DNA from: Litoribrevibacter euphylliae
Lineage (GTDB): Bacteria > Pseudomonadota > Gammaproteobacteria > Pseudomonadales > Litoribrevibacteraceae
Assembly (NCBI RefSeq): GCF_042646085.1
Contig: NZ_JBHRSZ010000002.1
Coordinates: 310,001-374,000, forward strand
DNA: 64,000 nt
Reading direction: 5' to 3'
In this document: positions 1 to 8,431 of the stretch, in pieces
Numbering within the stretch: position 1 is the first letter of the stretch
How the letters are laid out: every line of letters starts with the position of its first letter
Position numbers and translations under genes: made by a program
Notes under the pieces: generated by a model
Database searches by the model: none
Told to the model about the DNA's origin: nothing
What the model saw: the letters and a program-made list of their open reading frames with translations, nothing else

Positions 1-542
1 GGTGCGCCATACCAAGCCTCCTGATTCTTGAATGGCAACCCGGTCACTGAGTCCAATTTAATGCCCGGAAGCTGCTGAGCCTGATCGCTGCCCGAAAGAC
101 CGCCGGAAAGGGCGGCGTCCGTGCCTAAGGCGTCCATAATCTGGCCATCCAGGCCAGCTTCCATGCCAAACTTGCTTCCACTATTCGACGAACGATTAAG
201 GTTCGAAAGTTCAGGAATTTGCTGACTTAACTGACGAACCAACGCATCGGCAATACCAATGCCGCGGCCTTCAGATAAGTGCATCGACAATTGCTGATCG
301 TACATATCCCGGTACATTTTCATTTCCGAGCTGTTCAGCGGATTGTCTTCTTCAAACGTCGCATTGGCATCTCGCATAGACTTCAGCATCATGCCAACGA
401 ACATACTTTCAAATTGCTTGGCCACATTTTTAATAGCCGCCAACTTACCCTCATCAGACTCTCGGGATTTCGCCTTCAGGTTTTGAAGGCTGTTCAGATC
501 GTGATAATTACCGAGGCTTGAGGTATCAAATGTCGATTTCAT
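1..542 (-). CDS. flgJ: Flagellar rod assembly protein FlgJ (partial, N-terminal part)
   Basis: FlgJ caps the growing rod in the periplasm and, in many proteobacteria, carries a C-terminal peptidoglycan hydrolase. About 180 N-terminal residues are visible and the gene runs off the left edge, so the hydrolase domain cannot be judged. The rod-binding domain (residues about 35-95) shows the family pattern around QFESMFVGMMLKSMR and the later MYRDMYDQQLS and GIGIADALVRQL stretches. The start is ATG at 542, 10 bases after flgI, as last visible gene of the flgB-J operon. Identification is secure from sequence and position. Confidence 0.93.
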   Translation of the reverse strand, partial: MKSTFDTSSLGNYHDLNSLQNLKAKSRESDEGKLAAIKNVAKQFESMFVGMMLKSMRDANATFEEDNPLNSSEMKMYRDMYDQQLSMHLSEGRGIGIADALVRQLSQQIPELSNLNRSSNSGSKFGMEAGLDGQIMDALGTDAALSGGLSGSDQAQQLPGIKLDSVTGLPFKNQEAWYGA

Positions 543-552
543 AATAGCCTCC

Positions 553-1704
553 TTACAGCACGATCAAGTCGGCTTTTAATGCACCGGCTGTTTTCATTGC
601 TTCGAGAATAGCGATCAGATCCGAAGGTGAAGCGCCTACCTGATTCACCGCTGAAACAATCTCTTGCAGAGACGTCGCACCATCAAACTGAAACATAGGG
701 CTGATTGCTTCCTGCGCGTTTAACTCAGTACGAGGCGTCACTACAGTCTCACCCTGCCCTAAGGCATTCGGCTGATTCACATCGAAGTTCTCATTAATGC
801 TCACAGTTAAACTGCCATGAGTAATCGCTACCGGGTCCACTTTCACATGCTGACCAACAACAATGGTGCCTGTACGGCTATTAATCACGACTTTCGCTCT
901 GTCTTCACCCGGGTCGACTTCCAAATTCTCAAGCATCGACATAAAGGATACACGTTGAGAAGGGTCGCGTGGCGCGGTCACGCGGATCGACGTACTGTCC
1001 ATCGCCGAAGCCATGCCCTTGCCCAATAACTGATTGATGCGATCAACAACACGTTTCGCGGTTGTGAAATCCGAGCTGGTCAGGTTGAACACCAAAGAAT
1101 CGCCTTGATTAAATGAGGTAGGAACCGCACGCTCTACAATGGCACCGCTCGGAATACGACCAACGCTTGGCACGTTTACCGTCAAACTTGAACCGTCATT
1201 ACCTTCCACACCGAAGCCACCAACAACCAGACTGCCTTGACCTACGGCATAGACCTGCCCATCCGCGCCTTTTAACGGCGTCATCAACAGCGTACCACCG
1301 CGTAAACTACCGGCATTCCCGATGGAAGACACGGTAATATCAAGGTTCTGCCCTGGTTTAGCAAACGCAGGAAGATCCGCATGAACCGCTACAGCCGCAA
1401 CATTCTTAAGTTTCGGGTTTGTGCCCGGCGGAATGGTAATACCGAACTGGCTCATCATGTTTCGGAAGGTCTGATCCGTAAATGGTGCTTTATCACCAGT
1501 TCCATCCAAACCCACAACCAAACCATAACCAACCAATTGGTTAGAACGTACACCGGCAACCGAGGCAATATCCTTCAATCGCTCTGCCGCTGCCCATTGC
1601 GAAACAAGCAGTTGAGGTACAACCACCAGCATCACAAGCGCGATTTTATTCAATAATTTTGCCGCATTCAGGGACTTAATTACTCCAGCCACGTACATAA
1701 TCAA
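553..1704 (-). CDS. flgI: Flagellar P-ring protein FlgI
   Basis: FlgI forms the periplasmic P-ring around the flagellar rod in the peptidoglycan layer. The 383-residue product has a Sec-type signal sequence: a hydrophobic stretch at about 18-38 followed by WAAAERLKDIASV, with the mature protein probably starting at AERLKD. The family sequences GVRSNQLVGYGLVVGLDGTGD and, near the C-terminus, PSDLIAILEAMKTAGAL are present, and the length is normal. An internal ATG at codon 3 is an alternative start. It lies 6 bases after flgH in the flg operon, as is usual. Confidence 0.97.
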   Translation of the reverse strand: MIMYVAGVIKSLNAAKLLNKIALVMLVVVPQLLVSQWAAAERLKDIASVAGVRSNQLVGYGLVVGLDGTGDKAPFTDQTFRNMMSQFGITIPPGTNPKLKNVAAVAVHADLPAFAKPGQNLDITVSSIGNAGSLRGGTLLMTPLKGADGQVYAVGQGSLVVGGFGVEGNDGSSLTVNVPSVGRIPSGAIVERAVPTSFNQGDSLVFNLTSSDFTTAKRVVDRINQLLGKGMASAMDSTSIRVTAPRDPSQRVSFMSMLENLEVDPGEDRAKVVINSRTGTIVVGQHVKVDPVAITHGSLTVSINENFDVNQPNALGQGETVVTPRTELNAQEAISPMFQFDGATSLQEIVSAVNQVGASPSDLIAILEAMKTAGALKADLIVL

Positions 1705-1710
1705 GCTCCC

Positions 1711-2418
1711 TTAAAACGGCCAATATTCGCTACTAAAGAATCGCGCCAACCAGCCTTGGCGGTTAGCATCGGCCAAGTCACCGGTACCACTGTAGGTGAT
1801 ACGAGCGTCGGCAATACGATTCGACATAATGGTGTTGTCATCCGAAATGTCATCCGGACGAACCAAGCCTTTGATACGAATGTATTCATCTCCTTGGTTG
1901 AAGGTCATCCACTTCTCACCACGAACTTCCAACACACCGTTTGGCATCACATTCGATACGGTTACAGTAATTTGCCCGGTCAAGCTATTGCTTTGATCAC
2001 TGTCGCCCTCTCCGGCAAACTCTCGACTCTGAGATAAGCTAGTCAAAAGGCCAATATTCTTCAGTAACGGAATGGTGCTAGAAATTTCGTTGCTCATATC
2101 CTTGCCAAGAAGCACACTCGGATCAAAGTCGATGTCCTGTTCCTTGGTAAGATCGGTAGATGCCGATTTTTTAGCGTTCGTCTGTTCCTGAAGTACAACG
2201 GTGATGATGTCACCTATACGGTGAGCACGACGGTCATTGAACAACCCCAAATTGTATCGTGATTGATACAAAGAGCCGTCCTGACGCTCTGGCGGTACTA
2301 ATGCCGTTGGTTGAATGGGCGCATATAAAGGGTCGTCTGGTTTGATGACTTCTTTGGTACACCCAGACAACACTAAAACACTGATCAAAGATAGCGTTGT
2401 TAAAATCTTGGTTTTCAT
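1711..2418 (-). CDS. flgH: Flagellar L-ring lipoprotein FlgH
   Basis: FlgH is the outer-membrane lipoprotein that builds the L-ring bushing of the hook-basal body. The 235-residue precursor has a lipoprotein signal peptide ending in the lipobox LSGC, so Cys20 should be lipidated. Family segments are visible at about 67-90 (RIGDIITVVLQEQTNAKK) and in the second half (GVLEVRGEKW, then EYIRIKGLVRP). Length and order between flgG and flgI are standard. Confidence 0.97.
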   Translation of the reverse strand: MKTKILTTLSLISVLVLSGCTKEVIKPDDPLYAPIQPTALVPPERQDGSLYQSRYNLGLFNDRRAHRIGDIITVVLQEQTNAKKSASTDLTKEQDIDFDPSVLLGKDMSNEISSTIPLLKNIGLLTSLSQSREFAGEGDSDQSNSLTGQITVTVSNVMPNGVLEVRGEKWMTFNQGDEYIRIKGLVRPDDISDDNTIMSNRIADARITYSGTGDLADANRQGWLARFFSSEYWPF

Positions 2419-2511
2419 TATCCGTCTCCCGAATAGTCTTGCTTCGAGCTTACCCTCAATTGATTCTTAAGCGACGTTGGTGTTACAAGCCGCTTAATTA
2501 TTGGAATTCAA

Positions 2512-3297
2512 CTAAAGTGTCTGGCTAATAAATCCAAGCATTTCATCCGCGGTTGAAATTACTTTGGAGTTCATTTCGTAGGCACGCTGAGTCGTGATCA
2601 TATTCACTAACTCTTCCACTGTGTCTACGTTTGAGTTTTCAAGTGAGCCTTGCAAGATGCTGCCCAGACCATCAAGTCCTGGTTCACCCTCAATTGGGTC
2701 ACCGCTGGAGTTGGTTTGAACAAACAAGTTATCACCAATGGCTTGCAGACCCGCCGGATTCACAAAACTAACCAGGGTAATATTGCCCACTTCCGTAGCT
2801 TCGGTTTCACCGCCTTGAGTAATACTTACGGTGCCATCACGACCAATTGAAATCGACGTCGTATCTTGTGGAACAACGATGTTTGGTTCAAGTTGGAAGC
2901 CCAATGGATTCACCACATTGCCATCGGCATCTTTGTGGAACTGGCCATTACGGGTATAGCCAATGTTGCCGTCCGGCAGCGTGATCTGGAAGAAGCCTCG
3001 ACCATTAATGGCCATATCCAAAGGCTGATCAGTAATCTGTAGATTACCTTGTGTATGTTCTTTCTGTGTTCCAACCACTCTGACACCCGTACCCAGCTGT
3101 AAACCTGAAGGCAACTGAGAATCTTGAGCCGATTGTGCGCCAGGTTGCTTTTGTACCTGATACATCAAATCGTGGAATACTGCGCGATCGCGCTTAAAGC
3201 CAACGGTTGCAACGTTAGCCAAGTTATTCGAAATGGTTGTTAGCTGAGTATCTTGAGCACTCAAACCGGTTTTACTTACCCATAATGCGCCGTGCAT
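2512..3297 (-). CDS. flgG: Flagellar distal rod protein FlgG
   Basis: FlgG forms the distal rod of the basal body. From the ATG at 3297 the product is 261 residues, the usual length. It begins MHGALWVSKTGLSAQ and carries the rod/hook N-terminal motif (LTTISNNLANVATVGFK) and the C-terminal flg_bbr helix (NVDTVEELVNMITTQRAYE). I prefer 3297 to an in-frame start 18 bases upstream because FlgG proteins start with this MxxALWVSKTGL block. Both coiled-coil termini needed for axial assembly are intact. Confidence 0.95.
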   Translation of the reverse strand: MHGALWVSKTGLSAQDTQLTTISNNLANVATVGFKRDRAVFHDLMYQVQKQPGAQSAQDSQLPSGLQLGTGVRVVGTQKEHTQGNLQITDQPLDMAINGRGFFQITLPDGNIGYTRNGQFHKDADGNVVNPLGFQLEPNIVVPQDTTSISIGRDGTVSITQGGETEATEVGNITLVSFVNPAGLQAIGDNLFVQTNSSGDPIEGEPGLDGLGSILQGSLENSNVDTVEELVNMITTQRAYEMNSKVISTADEMLGFISQTL

Positions 3298-3318
3298 AGT
3301 TCTAACCTCCAGCACTTC

Positions 3319-3389
3319 ATTAGTGGTTTATGTAAGAGACGTTTCCTTGCCTGTTGTTGGCAGTGCCTTGCCTCTAAAGCGCCACTAAT
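3319..3389 (-). other. Inverted repeat in the flgF-flgG spacer
   Basis: An 8-base perfect inverted repeat (ATTAGTGG at 3319-3326, CCACTAAT at 3382-3389) brackets most of the spacer between flgF and flgG. In an RNA it could close a large stem-loop within the operon transcript. There is no T-run, so it does not look like a terminator. A function in RNA processing is only a guess. Confidence 0.3.
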
Positions 3390-3409
3390 AAGTCAAAAAC
3401 TAAGTGTTA

Positions 3410-4156
3410 CTATTGAATTTGCAATAAGCTTGCCACCTTCTCAGCGTTCTCTTCAGTGGTCTTCATCATTTTGACTTGAAGCTCATACTGACGCTGATGT
3501 GACATCATTTCTGTCATTGCATTAATGGTGTTAACGTTACTGGACTCTAGGAAGCCAGACGTTACTTGCACGGTTGGGTCTTGTTCAAATACCACCCCAG
3601 GCTGATCTTTAACACGGAACAAACCATCCGTGCCTTTATCCAACGTTTCGATTTCCGGATTCACCAACTTCAAGCGACCAAGCTCTACAACATCTGCAGC
3701 TTGCCCTTCAGCAGGAATCAGAGAAATAGTGCCATCGTTGGCTACATTAATTTGACTTGCTGGTGGAATAAAGATAGGACCATCTTCACCCATTACAGAT
3801 AAACCTTGCGGGGTTAAAAGCTGCCCATTCACATCCTGCACGAAATTACCGGCACGAGTTAGCGCCTCATTGCCTTCAGGATCTTGAACAACAAAGAATC
3901 CACGATCAGGAATCGCAATATCCAGATCACGCCCGGTTTCCATCATGGCGCCTGGCTTGAAGTTACTCGCAGGTCGCTCCGTCATCGCATAAGCACGAGT
4001 CGGATGATAATCACCCCAAACTGGCTGACTGCGTGCTTGCGCAAAGTCTTCTCTAAAACCCGTGGTATTAGCATTCGCTAGATTGTTCGCATGAGAGCGC
4101 TGAGCAAACATATTCTGCTTCGCGCCTGACATCGAGATATAAAGTGCTTTATCCAT
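3410..4156 (-). CDS. flgF: Flagellar proximal rod protein FlgF
   Basis: FlgF is a proximal rod subunit of the flagellar basal body. The start at 4156 gives 248 residues beginning MDKALYISMSGAKQ, the canonical FlgF N-terminus, so the longer frame upstream is not used. The N-terminal rod motif (SHANNLANANTTGFRED) and the C-terminal flg_bbr segment (SSNVNTINAMTEMMSHQRQYE) are clear. The spacer to flgE upstream (4157-4332) is unusually long for this operon and contains inverted repeats. Confidence 0.95.
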   Translation of the reverse strand: MDKALYISMSGAKQNMFAQRSHANNLANANTTGFREDFAQARSQPVWGDYHPTRAYAMTERPASNFKPGAMMETGRDLDIAIPDRGFFVVQDPEGNEALTRAGNFVQDVNGQLLTPQGLSVMGEDGPIFIPPASQINVANDGTISLIPAEGQAADVVELGRLKLVNPEIETLDKGTDGLFRVKDQPGVVFEQDPTVQVTSGFLESSNVNTINAMTEMMSHQRQYELQVKMMKTTEENAEKVASLLQIQ

Positions 4157-4200
4157 AATGGTCTCCAGCCATATAGCTTTACCATTCACACCCCATCTCG

Positions 4201-4317
4201 ATAAAAGATGTCGTTCAGTCCCGCTACAGGTCGCCGCACTATTCCCTGTGCGACTTGCGGCTGGAGGTTGGTCTTCCTCCCTGAACTGGTACTTAGAAGA
4301 GGGAAGATTCCCTCTTC
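4201..4317 (-). other. Hairpin-rich spacer between flgE and flgF
   Basis: The roughly 176-base gap between flgE and flgF holds several inverted repeats. The clearest is GAAGAGGGAA (4296-4305) against TTCCCTCTTC (4308-4317), a perfect 10-base stem with a 2-base gap. A second is built around GTCGC and GCGAC near 4230-4255. No poly-T follows on the minus strand, so a strong terminator is unlikely. It may stabilise the hook gene message or reduce read-through into flgF. Confidence 0.45.
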
Positions 4318-4332
4318 ATCCATCACTTACCT

Positions 4333-6333
4333 TTAGATATTCAAGATGGTCTGTGAAATGGTATTTTCAGTTTCGATTGTCTTGGCATTTGCCTGATAAT
4401 TACGTTGTGCAATGATCAGGCCAACCAACTCATCCGACAGGTCCACATTAGAGTTTTCAAGGGCTGCAGACTGAATTTGACCTAAAGCAGCCGTCCCCGG
4501 AAGGTTAATCACTGCCTCCCCTGCGGCAGCTGATCCCCGCCACATGGTATCGCCGATCGGAACCAAGCCTTGCTCGTTCGTGAAGTTAGCCATGGCGATA
4601 TAAGCGAAAGTACGGGTCTCACCGTTGGTATAACGCCCAACGACCTGACCATCCGTACCTACATCCAAACCAACCAAGGTACCGGTTGAGAAACCATCTT
4701 GCGCTAAGCCATTAATCGCAAACTGGGAAGCATGTTGCGTAGACCCAGTAATATCGATTACAAAGTTAGAACTGGTCGGAGGAACAGTGGGTTCGACACC
4801 ACTTGCCGGACCATCTGAACCATTAGGATTACCGTCAGCATCACGTGGTTGCCAATCATCCACCAGCAAAGGCGTAGAAGGGTTGGTTGATTGAATCTCA
4901 CCCGAGGTATCAAACACAATTTGCTGAGAAAGCGGTAAATTCATACTGTTGGTTAATGACTCAGGCTGTGTGGAGTCATAGGCAGGATTCTGATCACCAA
5001 TATGATAACCATCAATTAACGCATACATTGTCCAAGTATTTTCATTAGAGGCCGTCAGAGTTGGCGGCTCTTTCACAAAATACTGGGTCATAATATGCGG
5101 GTTACCCAAGGAATCATAAATCGTCACAGACGTCGTATGATTATAACTTTCCGAATCTGTTGGGCTGAATGGACGAATAACAGAAGAATCATCCGTTGGC
5201 GTAGCTCCAAACACCACATCGTTAGGCGCAGTAGCAGAATCGTTATTAACCAGATACAAACCGGCATCCAAGGTAATATCAACATAACCACCTGTAGTGA
5301 CCGTGGTACCAGCACCTGCAGCCACCGTTCCCTGGTTTACGCCATTCGCAATACCAGAGACGTTAAAGGCTCCCGCAGTACTGTCCAATTGAACGTCAAA
5401 ACCAAGGTCATTTACCACAGTCAAAGTGTTTGTGGCCGCATCAAAACTGGCAGAAAAGTTAGACAAACTTGAAATCTCTGCCGCAATTGCAGAGCCCGTG
5501 TTTGCGCCTGTTGCTGTTGAAGCCAACAAGTTTCCATTCAACACCACACCAGTGGCGGCAAGAATACCGGCATCAATTTGCACCGTCGTAGTTGCTGATG
5601 CGGTTGCACCCTCTACATTAGAAATCGCAGTTGCGATGGCATTGGCAGAATCATTCGCAGTCCAACTCACATCGGATATCACTTGGTTCGGAGTGAAAGC
5701 CGCATTTACAATTTGAACCGTACTTGCAGTAGTAGTTGCAGAGTAACCATTTGTTGCACCCACCTGAGGAACACTAACACCCGTACCATCAGACGTCGCC
5801 GGAAGCCCGCCTGTTACATACTCTTGTCTGGAGTCTAAATTAAACTCAGTTTCCACATCTGTCGTACGGTTCGGCGCCATATCCGCATCGTCTACCTGGA
5901 TATCACCCAACGGCCTAGCAGGGTTAGGTTGCGGCTGAAGCTGCAGCTCATCTGGAACACCAAAGCCCTGAACACGCTCACCCGTGTTAGTCACAATGTA
6001 GCCTTCACGGTCCAAACCAAACATACCTGAACGTGTATAGAATTGCTCACCTAGCGTATTCTGAACAACGAAAAAGCCTTCTCCGTTGATCGCCAAGTCT
6101 AAGTTATTCTCGGTGAATGTGATTTCACCCTGATTAAACTGCTGAGAGATTTGGTTAATATTCACCCCTTGACCAGAGGCACCACTGCTACTGACATTTG
6201 CCGCATACAGATCACCAAACTCCACCCGAGACTGCTTAAAGCCAACGGTACCCGCATTCGCAATATTATGACCCGTGACATCCAGGTCCGTTTGGGCACC
6301 TTTCAAGCCCGTTAAGCCAACTCCAAAAGACAT
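4333..6333 (-). CDS. flgE: Flagellar hook protein FlgE
   Basis: FlgE polymerises into the flagellar hook. The start at 6333 follows a good AGAGG ribosome-binding site and gives 666 residues beginning MSFGVGLTGLKGAQ; an in-frame start 42 bases upstream lacks family support. The N-terminal motif (DVTGHNIANAGTVGFKQSR) and C-terminal motif (NSNVDLSDELVGLIIAQRNYQ) match the flagellar axial family. The protein is longer than the roughly 400-residue enterobacterial hook. The extra length is a Thr/Ala/Val/Asn-rich central part (about 180-370), probably surface-exposed D2/D3-type domains. Confidence 0.95.
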   Translation of the reverse strand: MSFGVGLTGLKGAQTDLDVTGHNIANAGTVGFKQSRVEFGDLYAANVSSSGASGQGVNINQISQQFNQGEITFTENNLDLAINGEGFFVVQNTLGEQFYTRSGMFGLDREGYIVTNTGERVQGFGVPDELQLQPQPNPARPLGDIQVDDADMAPNRTTDVETEFNLDSRQEYVTGGLPATSDGTGVSVPQVGATNGYSATTTASTVQIVNAAFTPNQVISDVSWTANDSANAIATAISNVEGATASATTTVQIDAGILAATGVVLNGNLLASTATGANTGSAIAAEISSLSNFSASFDAATNTLTVVNDLGFDVQLDSTAGAFNVSGIANGVNQGTVAAGAGTTVTTGGYVDITLDAGLYLVNNDSATAPNDVVFGATPTDDSSVIRPFSPTDSESYNHTTSVTIYDSLGNPHIMTQYFVKEPPTLTASNENTWTMYALIDGYHIGDQNPAYDSTQPESLTNSMNLPLSQQIVFDTSGEIQSTNPSTPLLVDDWQPRDADGNPNGSDGPASGVEPTVPPTSSNFVIDITGSTQHASQFAINGLAQDGFSTGTLVGLDVGTDGQVVGRYTNGETRTFAYIAMANFTNEQGLVPIGDTMWRGSAAAGEAVINLPGTAALGQIQSAALENSNVDLSDELVGLIIAQRNYQANAKTIETENTISQTILNI

Positions 6334-6493
6334 AGCGTTATCCTCTCTAGCTCCACTTATCGGAGATACCGACAAGCCATAAAATTGTTTCTATCGATCA
6401 AAAACTTGTTCTTCAGCTGGTGAACAGCGTCATTCCATTCTTTGAAAAACCAATCTCTTTGAACAAACAGTATTCTTTCAATACCATTTAAAC

Positions 6494-7168
6494 TTATTCA
6501 GCAATCTCTCTTACTTCAGAAAGCGGTATCTGACCAATACCCGCCACATTCAGCATGGTACTGCCATCACCCAAGGTCACACTGTTCACACGTGCCGAAC
6601 CATACACCACAAAACTTTCGGCTTTTTCATCCACAACGCCTGTAGCAGTGAACTTATATTTGCCAGGCGGCAAAGCATTTCCTTCCGCATCTTTACCGTC
6701 CCAAAGTACATTGTTTTCACCCGGTAAAGCCTCTGTCATCGGAATTTGGGCAACCAACGCACCATCATCACTGGTAATGTTGAACATAACATTAGAGGCC
6801 CCCTCTTCAACTTCAACCATCGCTGGAATACTGCCCTCTCCAGACCAGTACACTTCGTTATTTGGTACAACTACTTGACGCCCTACCAAGGCCGACGCTT
6901 GCAATGCTTGGCTAGACTTATAGTCGCTTAACAGTGAGTCCACGCTGTTATTCAGGTTATCAATGCCTTCTACCGAACTAAACTGCGCCAGCTCTGCAAT
7001 AAAGTCACCGTTATCCTGCGGATCTAATGGGTTTTGGTTATTTAACTGAGCGACCAAAAGCTCAAGGAAGGCATCCTGACCCAGCTCGTTTTCAGGCGTT
7101 GAAGTATTTTCTTGAGTTCTGTACGAGGACAGCGCATCTGCTTGGGTTGTAGAACTAATACCAGTCAT
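6494..7168 (-). CDS. flgD: Flagellar hook capping protein FlgD
   Basis: FlgD is the scaffold that sits on the hook tip and allows FlgE to polymerise; it is discarded later. The 224-residue product has the N-terminal FlgD motif (LGQDAFLELLVAQLNNQNP then DFIAELAQFSSVEGIDNLN) and a C-terminal FlgD Ig-like/Tudor-like part (NNVLWDGKDAEGNALPPGKY). Length is typical. It lies between flgC and flgE in the operon. Confidence 0.96.
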   Translation of the reverse strand: MTGISSTTQADALSSYRTQENTSTPENELGQDAFLELLVAQLNNQNPLDPQDNGDFIAELAQFSSVEGIDNLNNSVDSLLSDYKSSQALQASALVGRQVVVPNNEVYWSGEGSIPAMVEVEEGASNVMFNITSDDGALVAQIPMTEALPGENNVLWDGKDAEGNALPPGKYKFTATGVVDEKAESFVVYGSARVNSVTLGDGSTMLNVAGIGQIPLSEVREIAE

Positions 7169-7261
7169 TTTAATTCACCTTTTTTGTTACTCGGAGCCCA
7201 TGAACAACACGTCATACACTGTCTTTCAAAATCTGTGCTGCACGGTTCCAGGCGGTTTAAC

Positions 7262-7702
7262 TTACTGACCCAACGTCAGAACTTGTTGCATCATTGTTTT
7301 AGCCGTATTCATGATGTCGACATTCGTTTGATAGGAGCGAGATGCAGAAATCATATTGGCCATTTCTTCCACGACATTCACATTCGGGTAGTACACATAC
7401 CCCTGTTCATCTGCCATTGGATGGTCCGGGTTGTAACGTGCATCTAAAGGCGCATCACTTTCAACAACACCGAGCACCTGTACTCCGTTACCAATGTCTT
7501 CATTCACCGAAACATCGTTATGCTTATATCCCATTTCATCTTTATGCAGCTGAGAAAACACCACGTGGCGAGCGCGATAAGTGTCATCGATGCTACTACT
7601 TACAGCTTCCGCATTGGCAATGTTACTGGCAGTAGTGTTAAGTCGCAGCGACTGAGCCATCATGCCGGTGCCGGCAATATCAAATACATTTCCGAGAGAC
7701 AT
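7262..7702 (-). CDS. flgC: Flagellar proximal rod protein FlgC
   Basis: FlgC is a proximal rod component. The 146-residue product begins MSLGNVFDIAGTGMMAQSLRL and contains the rod motif TTASNIANAEAVSSS, the conserved NPDHPMADEQGYVYYPNVN segment and the C-terminal helix MANMISASRSYQTNVDIMNTAK. Length and sequence are standard. It starts 10 bases after the flgB stop codon, consistent with translational coupling. Confidence 0.96.
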   Translation of the reverse strand: MSLGNVFDIAGTGMMAQSLRLNTTASNIANAEAVSSSIDDTYRARHVVFSQLHKDEMGYKHNDVSVNEDIGNGVQVLGVVESDAPLDARYNPDHPMADEQGYVYYPNVNVVEEMANMISASRSYQTNVDIMNTAKTMMQQVLTLGQ

Positions 7703-7712
7703 AAACTACTCC

Positions 7713-8108
7713 TTATTCGCCTTTAATCGCGCCAGTAAGGCCTTTGAATTTGCTGTTTAAGAAATTGAAGGTCGCCTGATAGCGCATCGCATTTTGCATG
7801 TACTCAGTATGTTCAACCTGCGTTTCTACCGTATTACCATCAATAGCGGGTTGATGAGGGTTTCTGAACTTCAAGCCTTCATCTGGGCTCAGCAAACCAT
7901 CAATATGCTGGTCGTCTGTTTTATCGAGCTTTACAGAAGACATCTTGTCTGCCTCCTGATTCAATATGGCGCGAAAATCGATATCTCTGGCCTTATATCC
8001 CGGGGTATCTGCGTTGGCCAAGTTGTTCGCGATGATCTCTGCACGATCTACACGAACTCCCAATGCCGATGGATGAATGCCTAATGCGTTATCGAATGTG
8101 ATTGCCAT
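7713..8108 (-). CDS. flgB: Flagellar proximal rod protein FlgB
   Basis: FlgB forms the base of the rod. Starting at 8108, after a GAGGG ribosome-binding site, the product is 131 residues beginning MAITFDNALGIHPSAL. It contains the rod motif RAEIIANNLANADTPGYKARD and the conserved terminal region with QVEHTEYMQNAMRYQATFNFLN. An in-frame start 21 bases upstream is less likely. It is the first gene of the flgBCDEFGHIJ operon and lies about 44 bases downstream of a sigma-54-like promoter. Confidence 0.95.
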   Translation of the reverse strand: MAITFDNALGIHPSALGVRVDRAEIIANNLANADTPGYKARDIDFRAILNQEADKMSSVKLDKTDDQHIDGLLSPDEGLKFRNPHQPAIDGNTVETQVEHTEYMQNAMRYQATFNFLNSKFKGLTGAIKGE

Positions 8109-8150
8109 GCTGCCGCCCTCAAACTGCAAATCTTAAACTTTCCAATTAAC

Positions 8151-8167
8151 AAACAATTTGCGTGCCA
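8151..8167 (-). promoter_or_regulatory. Sigma-54-like promoter of the flgB operon
   Basis: Read on the minus strand the site is TGGCACG, four bases, then TTGTTT. The invariant -24 GG lies 10 bases before the -12 dinucleotide, which is the correct sigma-54 spacing. The -12 element is GT rather than GC, a one-base deviation. The site ends about 43 bases before the flgB ATG. In Pseudomonas and Vibrio the flgB operon is RpoN/FlrC-dependent, which supports the call. Confidence 0.65.
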
Positions 8168-8260
8168 AAATAAAAAACACAATAAATTCAATGATTTAAA
8201 TTAATTCAGAGAAATTTAACACGGCAAAAGAGGCAAAGCGGCAAGATGTGGCTGCTTAGT

Positions 8261-8384
8261 GCGAGTTGCGAGTTGCGAGTTGCGAGTTGCGAGTTGCGAG
8301 TTGCGAGTTGCGAGTTGCGAGTTGCGAGTTGCGAGTTGCGAGTTGCGAGTTGCGAGTTGCGAGTTGCGAGTTGCGAGTTGCGAG
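8261..8384. repeat. Heptanucleotide tandem repeat (GCGAGTT), 17.7 copies
   Basis: A perfect tandem array of the 7-base unit GCGAGTT fills 124 bases between the cheR stop codon and the flgB promoter. No interrupted or variant units are visible. Because 7 is not a multiple of 3, any frame through it cycles with a 7-codon period, giving artefactual reading frames on both strands. Such arrays change copy number by slipped-strand mispairing. Its position about 95 bases upstream of a sigma-54 promoter could place it between enhancer sites and promoter. Confidence 0.97.
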
Positions 8385-8431
8385 GCAAGTTAGCTGCACA
8401 GAAGATCTGTGCAACTACATATTATCTGTTA

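Noticed and set aside
8261..8384. Possible CRISPR array
   Set aside because: The repeat unit is 7 bases and has no spacers; it is a simple tandem repeat.
8206..8388. Reading frames on both strands encoding repeats such as NSQLATR
   Set aside because: They are products of the 7-base tandem repeat, with no ribosome-binding site or protein family.
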